This document shows positions 1 through 7,248 of a DNA stretch of 22,371 bases, one piece after another. Below the pieces are notes generated by a model. The model was not told where the DNA came from, ran no database searches, and saw only the letters and a program-made list of their open reading frames with translations. Within the stretch, counting starts at the first letter, position 1, and every line of letters begins with the position of its first letter. The translations under genes and the position numbers were made by a program. This stretch comes from Vicingus sp036171675 (GTDB lineage: Bacteria > Bacteroidota > Bacteroidia > Flavobacteriales_E > Vicingaceae): positions 1 through 22,371 of the forward strand of contig JAVHRO010000022.1 in the NCBI GenBank assembly GCA_036171675.1, in the 5' to 3' direction.

Positions 1-31
1 TCAACGTAATAACAAAATTTTTGAGATAAAA

Positions 32-69
32 AAAAGAGGCTGTCTATTTCTTTTTGGACACCCTCTTTT
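32..69 (-). terminator. Rho-independent-like terminator downstream of ndk
   Basis: An inverted repeat lies just past the ndk stop. An 8-bp arm at 32-39 pairs with 62-69, then comes one mismatch, then 4 more pairs (41-44 with 57-60), with a loop of about 12 nt. Read on the minus strand, the stem is followed by T-rich sequence. It may also stop transcription arriving from a plus-strand gene outside the window. Confidence 0.7.
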
Positions 70-97
70 GTTTATAGTTATAACGGGTGAAAATAGG

Positions 98-520
98 TTA
101 AGCAAAAATTTCATTAGCACCAAAATGGAAGTTTCCTTCAATTTTGGCATTTTCATCACTATCCGAACCATGAACGGCGTTTGCCTGAATGGATTCTGCG
201 TATATTTTACGAATAGTTCCTTCTGCAGCCTCTTTTGGATTGGTAGCGCCAATTAATTTTCTAAAATCTTCAACTGCATTATTTTTTTCTAAAATTGCTG
301 TAACTATTGGACCTGAAGACATATAACTCACTAATTCTCCATAAAAAGGACGCTCTTTGTGTACTTCATAAAAAGCACCTGCTTTCTCAGGTGTTAATTT
401 AGTGTATTTCATTGCTACGATTTTAAATCCAGCATCATTAATCATTTTTAAAATACCTCCAATGTAGTTCTTTTCTACTGCATCAGGTTTAATCATTGTA
501 AAAGTTCTGTTACTTGCCAT
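98..520 (-). CDS. ndk: Nucleoside diphosphate kinase
   Basis: This cytosolic enzyme moves the gamma phosphate of ATP onto nucleoside diphosphates through a phosphohistidine intermediate, balancing NTP and dNTP pools. The 140-residue length is normal for the family. The N-terminal TMIKPDAV segment carries the nucleotide-contacting Lys11. The active-site motif NAVHGSDS places the phospho-accepting histidine at His117. The ATG start gives the usual short N-terminus. A TAnnTTTG box lies upstream and a hairpin terminator just downstream, so the gene looks monocistronic. It diverges from the plus-strand gene at 688. Identification is secure from the complete motif set. Confidence 0.97.
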   Translation of the reverse strand: MASNRTFTMIKPDAVEKNYIGGILKMINDAGFKIVAMKYTKLTPEKAGAFYEVHKERPFYGELVSYMSSGPIVTAILEKNNAVEDFRKLIGATNPKEAAEGTIRKIYAESIQANAVHGSDSDENAKIEGNFHFGANEIFA

Positions 521-545
521 TTTATAAAAATTTGTTATTAGCTCT

Positions 546-553
546 CAAAATTA
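546..553 (-). promoter_or_regulatory. Bacteroidota -7 promoter box for ndk
   Basis: On the minus strand this reads TAATTTTG, an exact match to the Bacteroidota -7 consensus TAnnTTTG, 25 nt before the ndk ATG. I see no clear TTG -33 element at the expected distance, so this is a one-element prediction. Confidence 0.45.
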
Positions 554-687
554 CTTAATTAGTAACTTTTAAACTTATTTTTTATTTAAATTAAAAGTGA
601 TTTAAATCATTAAATGTATTGAGTTGTATCATATTCCATAAAAACAATATTCTTTAACTTAGTAAAGTTAATTTAAATGCAATAATT

Positions 688-1131
688 ATGGAAAATTTAA
701 GATTTAGACCTTCAGGGGATTACATAAAAGTAACAAGTTGGGAAGAACTCCATGTTTTAACCAACAAATGGAAATTAGACTTAGAATTTTACAATTTTGA
801 ATTGACTTTTTTACATCAATTAATCGATAAATATTATATATGGCTGACCAAAGATGAATTGGTTGGTGAAGTTGAACTAACTGCTACAAAGTTGTATTTA
901 GTTGACAAAGCAAGAAAGAATTTGAACAATAAAACGATTCAACATTTGCGTCATATTGAAGAAATTATTGAAAATGAATTTTTGTACGATTCACAAACGT
1001 TTAGGGCTGAACATGAGGTACTTGAAAATAAAATTGCCAATTTCTGTAAAAATTTCCAATTATTAAAAAAAGAAATTTTTATATTAACAGAACAGGTTTT
1101 GGAAACCGAAAACGTTGAAGATTATATTTAG
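688..1131 (+). CDS. Hypothetical protein, 147 aa, helix-rich, soluble
   Basis: I do not recognise this protein. It is 147 residues with no signal peptide or membrane segment, so it is probably cytosolic. Charged and hydrophobic residues alternate in a way that suggests several long amphipathic helices, especially from about residue 70 to 140, where Lys, Glu and Leu dominate; a coiled-coil or helical-bundle fold is plausible. No catalytic motif or metal-binding pattern is visible. It has its own perfect-stem terminator, stands alone between divergent ndk and downstream arfB, and its base composition matches its neighbours. It is probably a real gene, since a clean ORF is followed at once by a strong terminator. 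Function is unknown. Confidence 0.8.
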   Translation: MENLRFRPSGDYIKVTSWEELHVLTNKWKLDLEFYNFELTFLHQLIDKYYIWLTKDELVGEVELTATKLYLVDKARKNLNNKTIQHLRHIEEIIENEFLYDSQTFRAEHEVLENKIANFCKNFQLLKKEIFILTEQVLETENVEDYI

Positions 1132-1160
1132 AATTATAGTTAGTTATTATTGGGTTGTTT

Positions 1161-1189
1161 AAAGAGCGTTCAATTTCTGAACGCTCTTT
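1161..1189 (+). terminator. Rho-independent terminator after the 147-aa gene
   Basis: A perfect 12-bp inverted repeat (1161-1172 pairs with 1178-1189) has a 5-nt loop and is followed by a short T-rich tract. It starts 30 bases after the stop codon at 1131. Confidence 0.88.
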
Positions 1190-1320
1190 TCTTAAAGTTA
1201 ATTTTAGCCAAACTTTTTAAGTGTTAGTCTTAACACTTTCAATTATAATCTTACTTAATAACTCATTTAGTAGGTATGCTGCCTTTCATAAACCTAAATT
1301 AGATAGTTTAACGGTTTTAT

Positions 1321-1328
1321 TAACTTTG
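1321..1328 (+). promoter_or_regulatory. Bacteroidota -7 promoter box for arfB
   Basis: TAACTTTG matches TAnnTTTG exactly and ends only 4 nt before the annotated ATG of arfB. I see no TTG at -33 spacing. If this is the promoter, the transcript has essentially no leader, or translation starts at the second ATG at 1339. Confidence 0.5.
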
Positions 1329-1332
1329 TAGT

Positions 1333-1734
1333 ATGAATATGGAACAACTTTATAATGAATTACAATTTAAATCGAGCAGAAGTGGAGGTGCTGGTGGACA
1401 ACATATAAATAAAGTATCTTCAAAAGTTGAACTGATTTTTAATATTAGCAGTTCTGCACAAATTACTAATGAGCAACAAGAAATTATACTTTTTAAATTG
1501 GCTAATAGAATTGACAATGAAGGGTTGTTGCATTTACAATGCGATGAAACTAGAAGTCAATTAAAAAATAAAGAAATTGTTTTTGAGCGATTTATTAACC
1601 TGATTAAAGCAGCGCTAAAACCTATCAAAAAAAGAAAACCAAGCAAGCCTACAAAAGGTTCTATTAGAAAAAGGCTTGAAAACAAGAAAAAACTTTCAGA
1701 TAAAAAAGATTCAAGACGATTTAAAACCGATTAA
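1333..1734 (+). CDS. arfB: Alternative ribosome-rescue factor ArfB (class I RF-like peptidyl-tRNA hydrolase)
   Basis: The product is related to class I release factors but lacks the stop-codon recognition domain. ArfB proteins enter ribosomes stalled on mRNAs without a stop codon and hydrolyse the peptidyl-tRNA. The catalytic loop SGGAGGQHINK puts the GGQ motif at residues 21-23. The C-terminal 35 or so residues are strongly basic (many Lys and Arg), matching the tail that ArfB threads into the empty mRNA channel. The 133-aa length is typical. Two in-frame ATGs are possible starts, residues 1 and 3; the upstream TAnnTTTG box is so close that the second may be the real one. dapF follows 44 bases later, with its own candidate promoter. 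A full RF1/RF2 is excluded by the size. Confidence 0.92.
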   Translation: MNMEQLYNELQFKSSRSGGAGGQHINKVSSKVELIFNISSSAQITNEQQEIILFKLANRIDNEGLLHLQCDETRSQLKNKEIVFERFINLIKAALKPIKKRKPSKPTKGSIRKRLENKKKLSDKKDSRRFKTD

Positions 1735-1739
1735 CTTTG
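1732..1739 (+). promoter_or_regulatory. Possible -7 promoter box for dapF
   Basis: TAACTTTG matches TAnnTTTG and overlaps the arfB stop codon, 39 nt before the dapF start. There is no -33 TTG at proper spacing. dapF could instead be read through from arfB. Confidence 0.3.
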
Positions 1740-1778
1740 ATGAATAGGTATTGTGAGTTTTACTTAAAATTTTAACCA

Positions 1779-2561
1779 TTGAACCATTTAACATTTTATA
1801 AATATCAAGGTACAGGAAATGATTTTGTGATGATTGACAATCGCGAAAATGTATTTGATAAAACTAATATTGAATTAATACAACAGCTCTGTGATAGAAA
1901 ATTTGGTGTTGGTGCTGATGGATTGATTCTTATTGAAAATATTGACGATTTGGACTTCAATATGATTTATTTTAATGCTGATGGAACCCAAAGTTTTTGT
2001 GGAAATGGAAGTAGATGTGCGGTAGCTTTTGCTAGTTACTTGGAAATAGTAGTAAATAAAGCTACATTTATAGCTATTGATGGAGAACATGAAGCATGGA
2101 TGAATGAAAATGGAGAAGTAAGCCTTAAAATGCGTGAAGTAGAGAACATTGAAAAAGGCAATGATTATTATTTTATCCATACAGGTTCGCCGCATTATAT
2201 TGTTGATGTGAATGATGTAAATTCTATAAATGTTTTTGAAGAAGGAAAAAAAATACGTTACAACTCACGCTTTAAACAAGATGGAACCAACGTAAATTTT
2301 GTAAATTATAAAACCGAGAGTATTGATATTAGAACTTACGAAAGAGGTGTTGAAGATGAAACCTTGTCTTGTGGCACTGGCGTCACTGCATCAGCATTAA
2401 GTTGGGCAGATAAAAATAAATCAACTGTTGGAAAAATAGAAGTAAATACCAAAGGAGGAAAATTAAAAGTAGCTTTTAAACGTAATGATAGTGGAGTATT
2501 TCACGATATTTGGTTGATTGGTCCTGCAACCATGGTGTTTAAAGGAGAAATATTAATTTAA
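1779..2561 (+). CDS. dapF: Diaminopimelate epimerase
   Basis: DapF converts LL-diaminopimelate to the meso form, the precursor of lysine and of the peptidoglycan cross-link, using two cysteines as acid and base without a cofactor. Both cysteine motifs are intact: CGNGSRC with Cys74 and SCGTG with Cys198. The N-terminal YQGTGNDFV segment belongs to the family's substrate-binding region. At 260 residues the length is normal. The start is a TTG; the next ATG (residue 18) would remove the GTGNDFV motif, so the TTG is well supported. It follows arfB and precedes an unknown protein. Whether it shares a transcript with either is not clear. Confidence 0.96.
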   Translation: MNHLTFYKYQGTGNDFVMIDNRENVFDKTNIELIQQLCDRKFGVGADGLILIENIDDLDFNMIYFNADGTQSFCGNGSRCAVAFASYLEIVVNKATFIAIDGEHEAWMNENGEVSLKMREVENIEKGNDYYFIHTGSPHYIVDVNDVNSINVFEEGKKIRYNSRFKQDGTNVNFVNYKTESIDIRTYERGVEDETLSCGTGVTASALSWADKNKSTVGKIEVNTKGGKLKVAFKRNDSGVFHDIWLIGPATMVFKGEILI

Positions 2562-2648
2562 AAATTTGCAACGGTGATGATGTGGAGATGTGAGAATTGA
2601 AGTTTGATAACTTACCACTTTCAACTTTATAAACCTTCAACTTAAAAA

Positions 2649-3206
2649 ATGTCGTTCTTAATTCCAATAACAAATAATATTAGTGAAATAAACCTCGAAA
2701 AAGGAGTGTTTATTTTTATTCATCGGGCAAGTAAAATTCCTCCTCATATTGGTATGATAATCAACGGAAAGCTATTTGAAATCTCAATTAACGGACCTGA
2801 ATATAATTTAAGCGGTTCTGCCATGTTGAAAACTGCTCAAAAAAGAGGCGTTGAGGTGGTGTTTGTCGAATTAATAGATTCCAATAAAAAGCCAGAGGAA
2901 CTTGAAATGTTGATGACCAATTTAGTAAAACATTATTTTAAAGTTTCGAACAATGTATCTTGTTTAAATCCGATTAAAGATTTTATCCAAAAAACTTTTC
3001 AAATTGAGGTGAGTAAGGCTTATTTTATATTTGAATTATTGCCTGTTTTATATTCAAACAAAATAGTAAAAGCAAGTTTTGAAGCTAATTTAACCGACAA
3101 ATTAATCAACAAAAGTTTTTTGTTTAAGAAGTACACAAAACAAGATATAGATAAAAGTATTGTAGCCGTAAACCGAAAAAATAACAGTGAAGTTAAAATC
3201 AGCTAA
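2649..3206 (+). CDS. Hypothetical protein, possible permuted papain-like (YiiX/NlpC-type) fold
   Basis: I do not recognise this 185-aa protein with certainty. It has no signal peptide or clear membrane helix. Residues 18-45 read as a strand, then HRASKIPPHIGMIINGKLFEI; a His followed by a hydrophobic strand and turn (His33) resembles the histidine block of circularly permuted NlpC/P60 proteins such as YiiX and LRAT. About 70 residues later Cys105 sits at the start of a predicted helix (SCLNPIKDF), where those families place their nucleophile. The fold is inferred from pattern alone; no wider signature is visible. The last 20 bases overlap the GNAT gene, which suggests co-translation. Acyl transfer or lipid/peptide hydrolysis would be typical for the fold, but no function can be assigned. 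Confidence 0.75.
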   Translation: MSFLIPITNNISEINLEKGVFIFIHRASKIPPHIGMIINGKLFEISINGPEYNLSGSAMLKTAQKRGVEVVFVELIDSNKKPEELEMLMTNLVKHYFKVSNNVSCLNPIKDFIQKTFQIEVSKAYFIFELLPVLYSNKIVKASFEANLTDKLINKSFLFKKYTKQDIDKSIVAVNRKNNSEVKIS

Positions 3207-3690
3207 TATCTATTTACGAAATCTCAGTCCTTTAGACGCTTCAAATCTTTTCGATTGGGAGAATAATCCAGAAAATTGGGAAGTGAGCAATACCGAAAAA
3301 TTGTTTACACGAGAAGAAATTGAAGAATTTGTTCATCAACCTCAAGACATTCATTTGAATCAACAACTTCGTTTTATGATTTGCCTAAACAACACCAATC
3401 AATCCATTGGTTGTATTGATTTGTTTGAGTATGAAATTGGAAAAAGAGTAGGGGTAGGCATCTTAATTGCTGATGAATCATCAAGAAATAAAGGTTATGC
3501 AACTGAAGCGTTAAATTTGTTGATTGGTTATTGCCGAAATGAACTAAAGGTTGCTAATATCTTCTGCAATATTTTTAAAACCAATACACCAAGTATTCGT
3601 TTATTTGAAAATTGTGGATTTACATTTGTCGAAGAACGATTTTTAGATCATCAAAAAGTAAATTATTATATCTTTAAAGTTGTATTTTAA
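3187..3690 (+). CDS. GNAT family N-acetyltransferase (RimJ/SpeG-like)
   Basis: This 167-aa protein looks like a GCN5-related acetyltransferase, moving an acetyl group from acetyl-CoA to an amine. Motif A, the pyrophosphate-binding loop, appears as RNKGYATEALNLL (R100, G103, A105), fitting Q/RxxGxG/A. The opening IYLRNLSPLDASNLFDWENN is typical of the RimJ/SpeG branch, and a late FENCGF motif is typical of the C-terminal fold. The substrate cannot be told from sequence. Translation starts at GTG inside the preceding gene, a 20-base overlap that suggests coupling. A strong bidirectional terminator starts 2 bases after the stop. Confidence 0.9.
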   Translation: MKLKSANIYLRNLSPLDASNLFDWENNPENWEVSNTEKLFTREEIEEFVHQPQDIHLNQQLRFMICLNNTNQSIGCIDLFEYEIGKRVGVGILIADESSRNKGYATEALNLLIGYCRNELKVANIFCNIFKTNTPSIRLFENCGFTFVEERFLDHQKVNYYIFKVVF

Positions 3691-3692
3691 AA

Positions 3693-3725
3693 AAAAAGCT
3701 GCCGAAGTAAACATGGCAGCTTTTT
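3693..3725. terminator. Bidirectional terminator between convergent genes
   Basis: A perfect 11-bp stem (3693-3703 with 3715-3725) has an 11-nt loop. Because the outer stem is A-rich on one side and T-rich on the other, it gives a T-tract in both directions. It serves the GNAT gene (+) and the T9SS cargo gene (-). Confidence 0.9.
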
Positions 3726-3745
3726 CTAAATCAACTATGATTTAT

Positions 3746-4594
3746 TTACTGAACTACTAATTTAAAAGTATTATTTTCGTCGTTCGAAGTAATTGTTACA
3801 AAATAGATTCCTTTCGCGTTTTGTTTTAAATCTATAGGAAGTATTGATGTTTTAGAAGTTTCTTTGTAAACTACTTCCCCTTGAACATTTTTTACTTCAA
3901 CGGTAATTTTTTCTTCTAATGGATTTTTTATTTTAAACAATCCGTTAGTTGGATTAGGGTAAAGATTAAACACCGTATTTTTATTTGTTGGGTTATCAAT
4001 ACCTGTAGTTCCAAAATCAATGGTTATGTTGGCAATACTAGGCTCTGTAAATCCCATTCCGATAGCCGAAATAGGATCAGGGTCGAAACTATCGCTAGTA
4101 ACACCAATTGTTCTTGGATCAATACCCGTTGCTGTAGCATAAAAAGCATCACTATAAGAATTAAAACCAGGTTTGTTTTCTTCAACTGCAATAACTAGAT
4201 TGTCGGTTCCATTGTATGCAAAAGGAGTGTCTAATATAATTTTAACTTGACCTCCAACTATTGTTACAGTACCTGCAAAAGATTGTGTTAAACTATCTAC
4301 TGGAACCCAGTCTACAAAATAAAATGCAGTTTTTGTAGTATGACCAATATAAACGATCCAATCGTTGGAATTATCTATTATAGTTGTGGGTTTAGCGTAA
4401 TAGGTAAGTGACGTAATATTACCACTCATTCCTATTTCAGATGCCAAGTAAATTACTTGAGTATAACTATATCCATAATAGGGATTCACAGGTGCAGATC
4501 TATATAGCGTATCATTTCCTATTGTTACTTGCGATAATCCAATTGTGCTTATAATTAAAGCAAAAGAGATTAATATTAACCTAAAATTTTTCAT
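3746..4594 (-). CDS. Secreted protein with T9SS type A C-terminal sorting domain
   Basis: This 282-aa protein has an N-terminal Sec signal peptide (about residues 1-22). Its last 75 residues form a T9SS type A sorting domain: LYPNPTNGLFKI, a GEVVYKE strand, LPIDLKQNAKGIYFVTI and a terminal FKLVVQ. This domain sends proteins through the type IX secretion system to the cell surface, where it is usually removed. The middle (about 25-190) is a beta-rich module with motifs such as VYIGHTTKTAF and PFAYNGTDNLVIAVEEN, which recur in Bacteroidota surface proteins; I see no catalytic residues, so adhesion or binding is more likely than enzymatic activity. It is first of three minus-strand envelope genes in map order. 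Confidence 0.9.
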   Translation of the reverse strand: MKNFRLILISFALIISTIGLSQVTIGNDTLYRSAPVNPYYGYSYTQVIYLASEIGMSGNITSLTYYAKPTTIIDNSNDWIVYIGHTTKTAFYFVDWVPVDSLTQSFAGTVTIVGGQVKIILDTPFAYNGTDNLVIAVEENKPGFNSYSDAFYATATGIDPRTIGVTSDSFDPDPISAIGMGFTEPSIANITIDFGTTGIDNPTNKNTVFNLYPNPTNGLFKIKNPLEEKITVEVKNVQGEVVYKETSKTSILPIDLKQNAKGIYFVTITSNDENNTFKLVVQ

Positions 4595-4640
4595 GATTAA
4601 TTAATTTTTTGAAGTGATAATTATTTTTTCTTTATAACTC

Positions 4641-5267
4641 TTATTTTCCTACCAATTGAACAGCATCAATTTCATTCCAACCAGTAACTGTTGGTGAATC
4701 GATAGTGATTTTTACTGTTTTTGTTTTATAAGCTGTTTTTTCGAAACTAGCAACTAAATATTGCATTGAAGCGTCTCTTTTTTCAGCAGTATTTTCATAA
4801 ACAACATGACTATTTTTATCGGTATCGATTAACTCTATTTTTGTTATTGCACCAGGATTAAAGGTTTCTTTTATACGAATTTCTGTTGCATTCACTTCTT
4901 TTTCAAAAGTAAGTTTTACCCATTCCATTCCTTTATCTTGCTCTTTAGATGCCCAAGCAAAACCATTATCACCATATGCTTTAACATTAGGTTCTCCTGT
5001 CATTTGTTCTGGTCCCCACGATGCATTTTGACCAGTTTGGCTGGCATACGTGGAACTAGCTTTTGCTGTAATAGCCCACTGTCCGTTAGCATCGGCTAAG
5101 TAATCTTCATCTACATCTTTTACAGTAACAACTTCTGGTTCTTCTTTTACAATGGTAGTTACGGTAGTTTGATCTTCTGTTGTAGCTTCTTCTTTTTTAA
5201 CTTCACTTACACATGATAATAATGAAATAGAAAGAAAAATTCCGCTGGTAATATAAATTTTTTTCAT
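4641..5267 (-). CDS. Lipoprotein with discoidin-like (F5/8 type C) domain
   Basis: The 208-aa product starts with a lipoprotein signal peptide ending in the lipobox LLSC (acylated Cys19), then an acidic, Thr/Glu-rich linker to about residue 55. The rest resembles a galactose-binding/discoidin jelly roll: SSTYASQTGQNASWGPEQM, then AWASKEQDKGMEWVKLTFE, then ATEIRIKETFNPGAI, and a final GWNEIDAVQLVG. That order matches modules that bind carbohydrates or other ligands at the surface. No enzymatic domain is attached. The gene lies between two other exported-protein genes with gaps of 46 and 49 bases, so co-transcription is possible. It is probably in the outer membrane. The ligand is unknown. Confidence 0.85.
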   Translation of the reverse strand: MKKIYITSGIFLSISLLSCVSEVKKEEATTEDQTTVTTIVKEEPEVVTVKDVDEDYLADANGQWAITAKASSTYASQTGQNASWGPEQMTGEPNVKAYGDNGFAWASKEQDKGMEWVKLTFEKEVNATEIRIKETFNPGAITKIELIDTDKNSHVVYENTAEKRDASMQYLVASFEKTAYKTKTVKITIDSPTVTGWNEIDAVQLVGK

Positions 5268-5316
5268 AGTGTTTTGTTTTTAATGTTTATAAATATATAT
5301 AATTGATTAATAAATT

Positions 5317-6426
5317 TTATTTGTAGGTTGTTGCATTTAACCACTTAGAGTTAATTTCATCAATCTTTTTTATGTTGCTATCGGTAGGGTCGATATTATT
5401 GGTAAATGAAACTACAATAACATCATATTTTCCAACTTTAGCAAGATAGTAGGTAGCATAAAAACCACCAATATCAGATGGATTATAGGAGCTACTTTCT
5501 TTTGTTTTATTTTGAGCGTAGGAGGCAGTTTCATAAGAAACACCATTTATGGTAACCGTAGAAAAGGTTGATGATTTTCCAGCAATCTCTTTTTTAGCTG
5601 TTAATTGCATGTTTTGTAACTCATAAAAATTATGTACAGGTCCTACTTGATATTTAGCACTTAAAGCATTAAGCACGGTGTTTTTCAACTCTTCGAAACT
5701 GTTGTTTTGATTTTGAAAGTAGGCGTACGAAATGGTGGTTTTAAAATCTTGTGAATTATCTTCGATGGCTAGTTGTCCTTTGGCTTCTACTTCACTTGAT
5801 ATAGAATAACTAGCACTATCGGTATTTGCTGCTTTTACAAAGATAAATTCATTCTCGTCATAAAAACCATCCGACAGTGGAGCTTGTTTGATAGATATAG
5901 GCTCAGCTTCTCCATAAACAACACCTTCATCCCAATCTTCAATTTCTTTATTATCCCATCTTTTATAATATTCGTTCCAAGTGTCTTCATAATGATGTCC
6001 AATAATTTTATACCCAGCACTTCCAGCTTCCATGGTCATTTCTGTCATCCTCCACATTCTTGGTGTTCCACATAAATCCTTTTTTGATAAAAATACATCG
6101 TCAAAATAAAAATCAGAGGAACCATCTTCTTTTAATAAATAGGCGGTGTATTCTTTTTTTCCAGCCAATTTTGATGCAATTTCTTTTTTCTCAAAACCTA
6201 TTGAGGCAGGAACGTCTAAACTGCTCAAATTAACATACAAAAGGTACGAATCAAATGAAGTTACATTTGCTGGAATTGGAATTGTAACTTTTATTGATGT
6301 TACTGTTTTACAGTCGCAATTAGAATTTGCTGTTGTTGCTTTGTTTACAAAAAATTTTGAAGTTTGTGCATTTATTGAAATGGATACACTACAAAATAAA
6401 GCTACTGTTACTACTATTTTTTTCAT
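5317..6426 (-). CDS. Secreted hypothetical protein, 369 aa
   Basis: I do not recognise the mature domain. The protein begins with a clear Sec signal peptide (about 1-21, ending INAQ) and has no lipobox, no transmembrane helix and no T9SS sorting domain, so it is predicted periplasmic or released. The mature part looks beta-rich with many aromatic and acidic residues. A Cys pair near the N-terminus (NCDCKT) and another Cys at KDLCGT might form a disulfide. The C-terminal third (about 235-369) may be a separate domain. It lies 110 bases downstream of the response-regulator gene on the same strand; the gap has no convincing terminator, so read-through from the signalling operon is possible but unproven. 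Confidence 0.8.
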   Translation of the reverse strand: MKKIVVTVALFCSVSISINAQTSKFFVNKATTANSNCDCKTVTSIKVTIPIPANVTSFDSYLLYVNLSSLDVPASIGFEKKEIASKLAGKKEYTAYLLKEDGSSDFYFDDVFLSKKDLCGTPRMWRMTEMTMEAGSAGYKIIGHHYEDTWNEYYKRWDNKEIEDWDEGVVYGEAEPISIKQAPLSDGFYDENEFIFVKAANTDSASYSISSEVEAKGQLAIEDNSQDFKTTISYAYFQNQNNSFEELKNTVLNALSAKYQVGPVHNFYELQNMQLTAKKEIAGKSSTFSTVTINGVSYETASYAQNKTKESSSYNPSDIGGFYATYYLAKVGKYDVIVVSFTNNIDPTDSNIKKIDEINSKWLNATTYK

Positions 6427-6536
6427 TGTATTAAGTTTTTGGTTAAAATTAGTTGTAGAAACACTATCACCACAGAGAAATTTGGTGAACGTTATAAAAA
6501 ACTTAGTGAATGAAATGTTTTGAGAAGTAAAGAAAT

Positions 6537-7247
6537 TTATAATGAAGGAAATAGTTTCATTATTTGGTCTTTGTATGATTTTCCAACAGGAATTTCATGT
6601 TTTCCTATAAATAATATGTTGAATTGTATGGACTCTACTTTATTGGAGTTGACAATAAATGAACGATGAACACGAATTAATAATGGAGATTTTATTCGTT
6701 GTTCAATTTCTTTAAGCGTGTAGCTAACCATTAATTTATCGGTTGTGGTGTGAATAAACGAGTAATTATCACAAGCCTCAATTACCAATATGTCTTTAAA
6801 ATTAATTTTTACACTGGTGTTGTTTTTGGTTTTAATAAACACAAATTTATCTTCTACAACAGGTTTGTTATCTGGTTTAGGTTTATTATTAAAAGCAAGT
6901 TCTAAGGCAATTTCGATTTCTTTTTCATTAAAAGGTTTTAATATGTAGCCCAGTGGAAATACATTTTTTGCTCGTTCAACCGTTATTTTATCAGTAAAGG
7001 CAGAAATAAAAATGATACCGATGTCCAAATTTTGAATTAAGGTTGCTAATTCAATTCCATCAATTTCGCTATTTAGATTGATATCCATAAGAAGTAAATC
7101 TGGCTTTAACAGCTCAATTTTTTTCTTTGCTTCAAATGGTTGATGCGAAATACCACAAACGGTGTATCCTAAATCTAATAATATACCTTCTAAATCAGAA
7201 GCAATAATAGGGTCGTCCTCAATAATATAAATTCTTTTTTTCTCCAT
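6537..7247 (-). CDS. LytR/AlgR-type response regulator (REC-LytTR)
   Basis: The N-terminal receiver domain (about 1-120) has the acidic pair Glu10-Asp11-Asp12 region, phospho-acceptor Asp55 (LLMDINL), Ser82 and Lys104 (LKPF), so it should be phosphorylatable. The C-terminal LytTR domain (about 132-236) shows the typical VEACDNYSFIHT and IRVHRSFIVN segments; LytTR domains bind DNA through beta strands at paired direct repeats. At 236 residues the length is normal. The start lies 1 base after the stop of the upstream histidine kinase gene, so the two are certainly co-transcribed and probably translationally coupled. Targets cannot be read from the sequence; the three exported-protein genes downstream are candidates only by position. 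Confidence 0.95.
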   Translation of the reverse strand: MEKKRIYIIEDDPIIASDLEGILLDLGYTVCGISHQPFEAKKKIELLKPDLLLMDINLNSEIDGIELATLIQNLDIGIIFISAFTDKITVERAKNVFPLGYILKPFNEKEIEIALELAFNNKPKPDNKPVVEDKFVFIKTKNNTSVKINFKDILVIEACDNYSFIHTTTDKLMVSYTLKEIEQRIKSPLLIRVHRSFIVNSNKVESIQFNILFIGKHEIPVGKSYKDQIMKLFPSL

Positions 7248-7248
7248 T

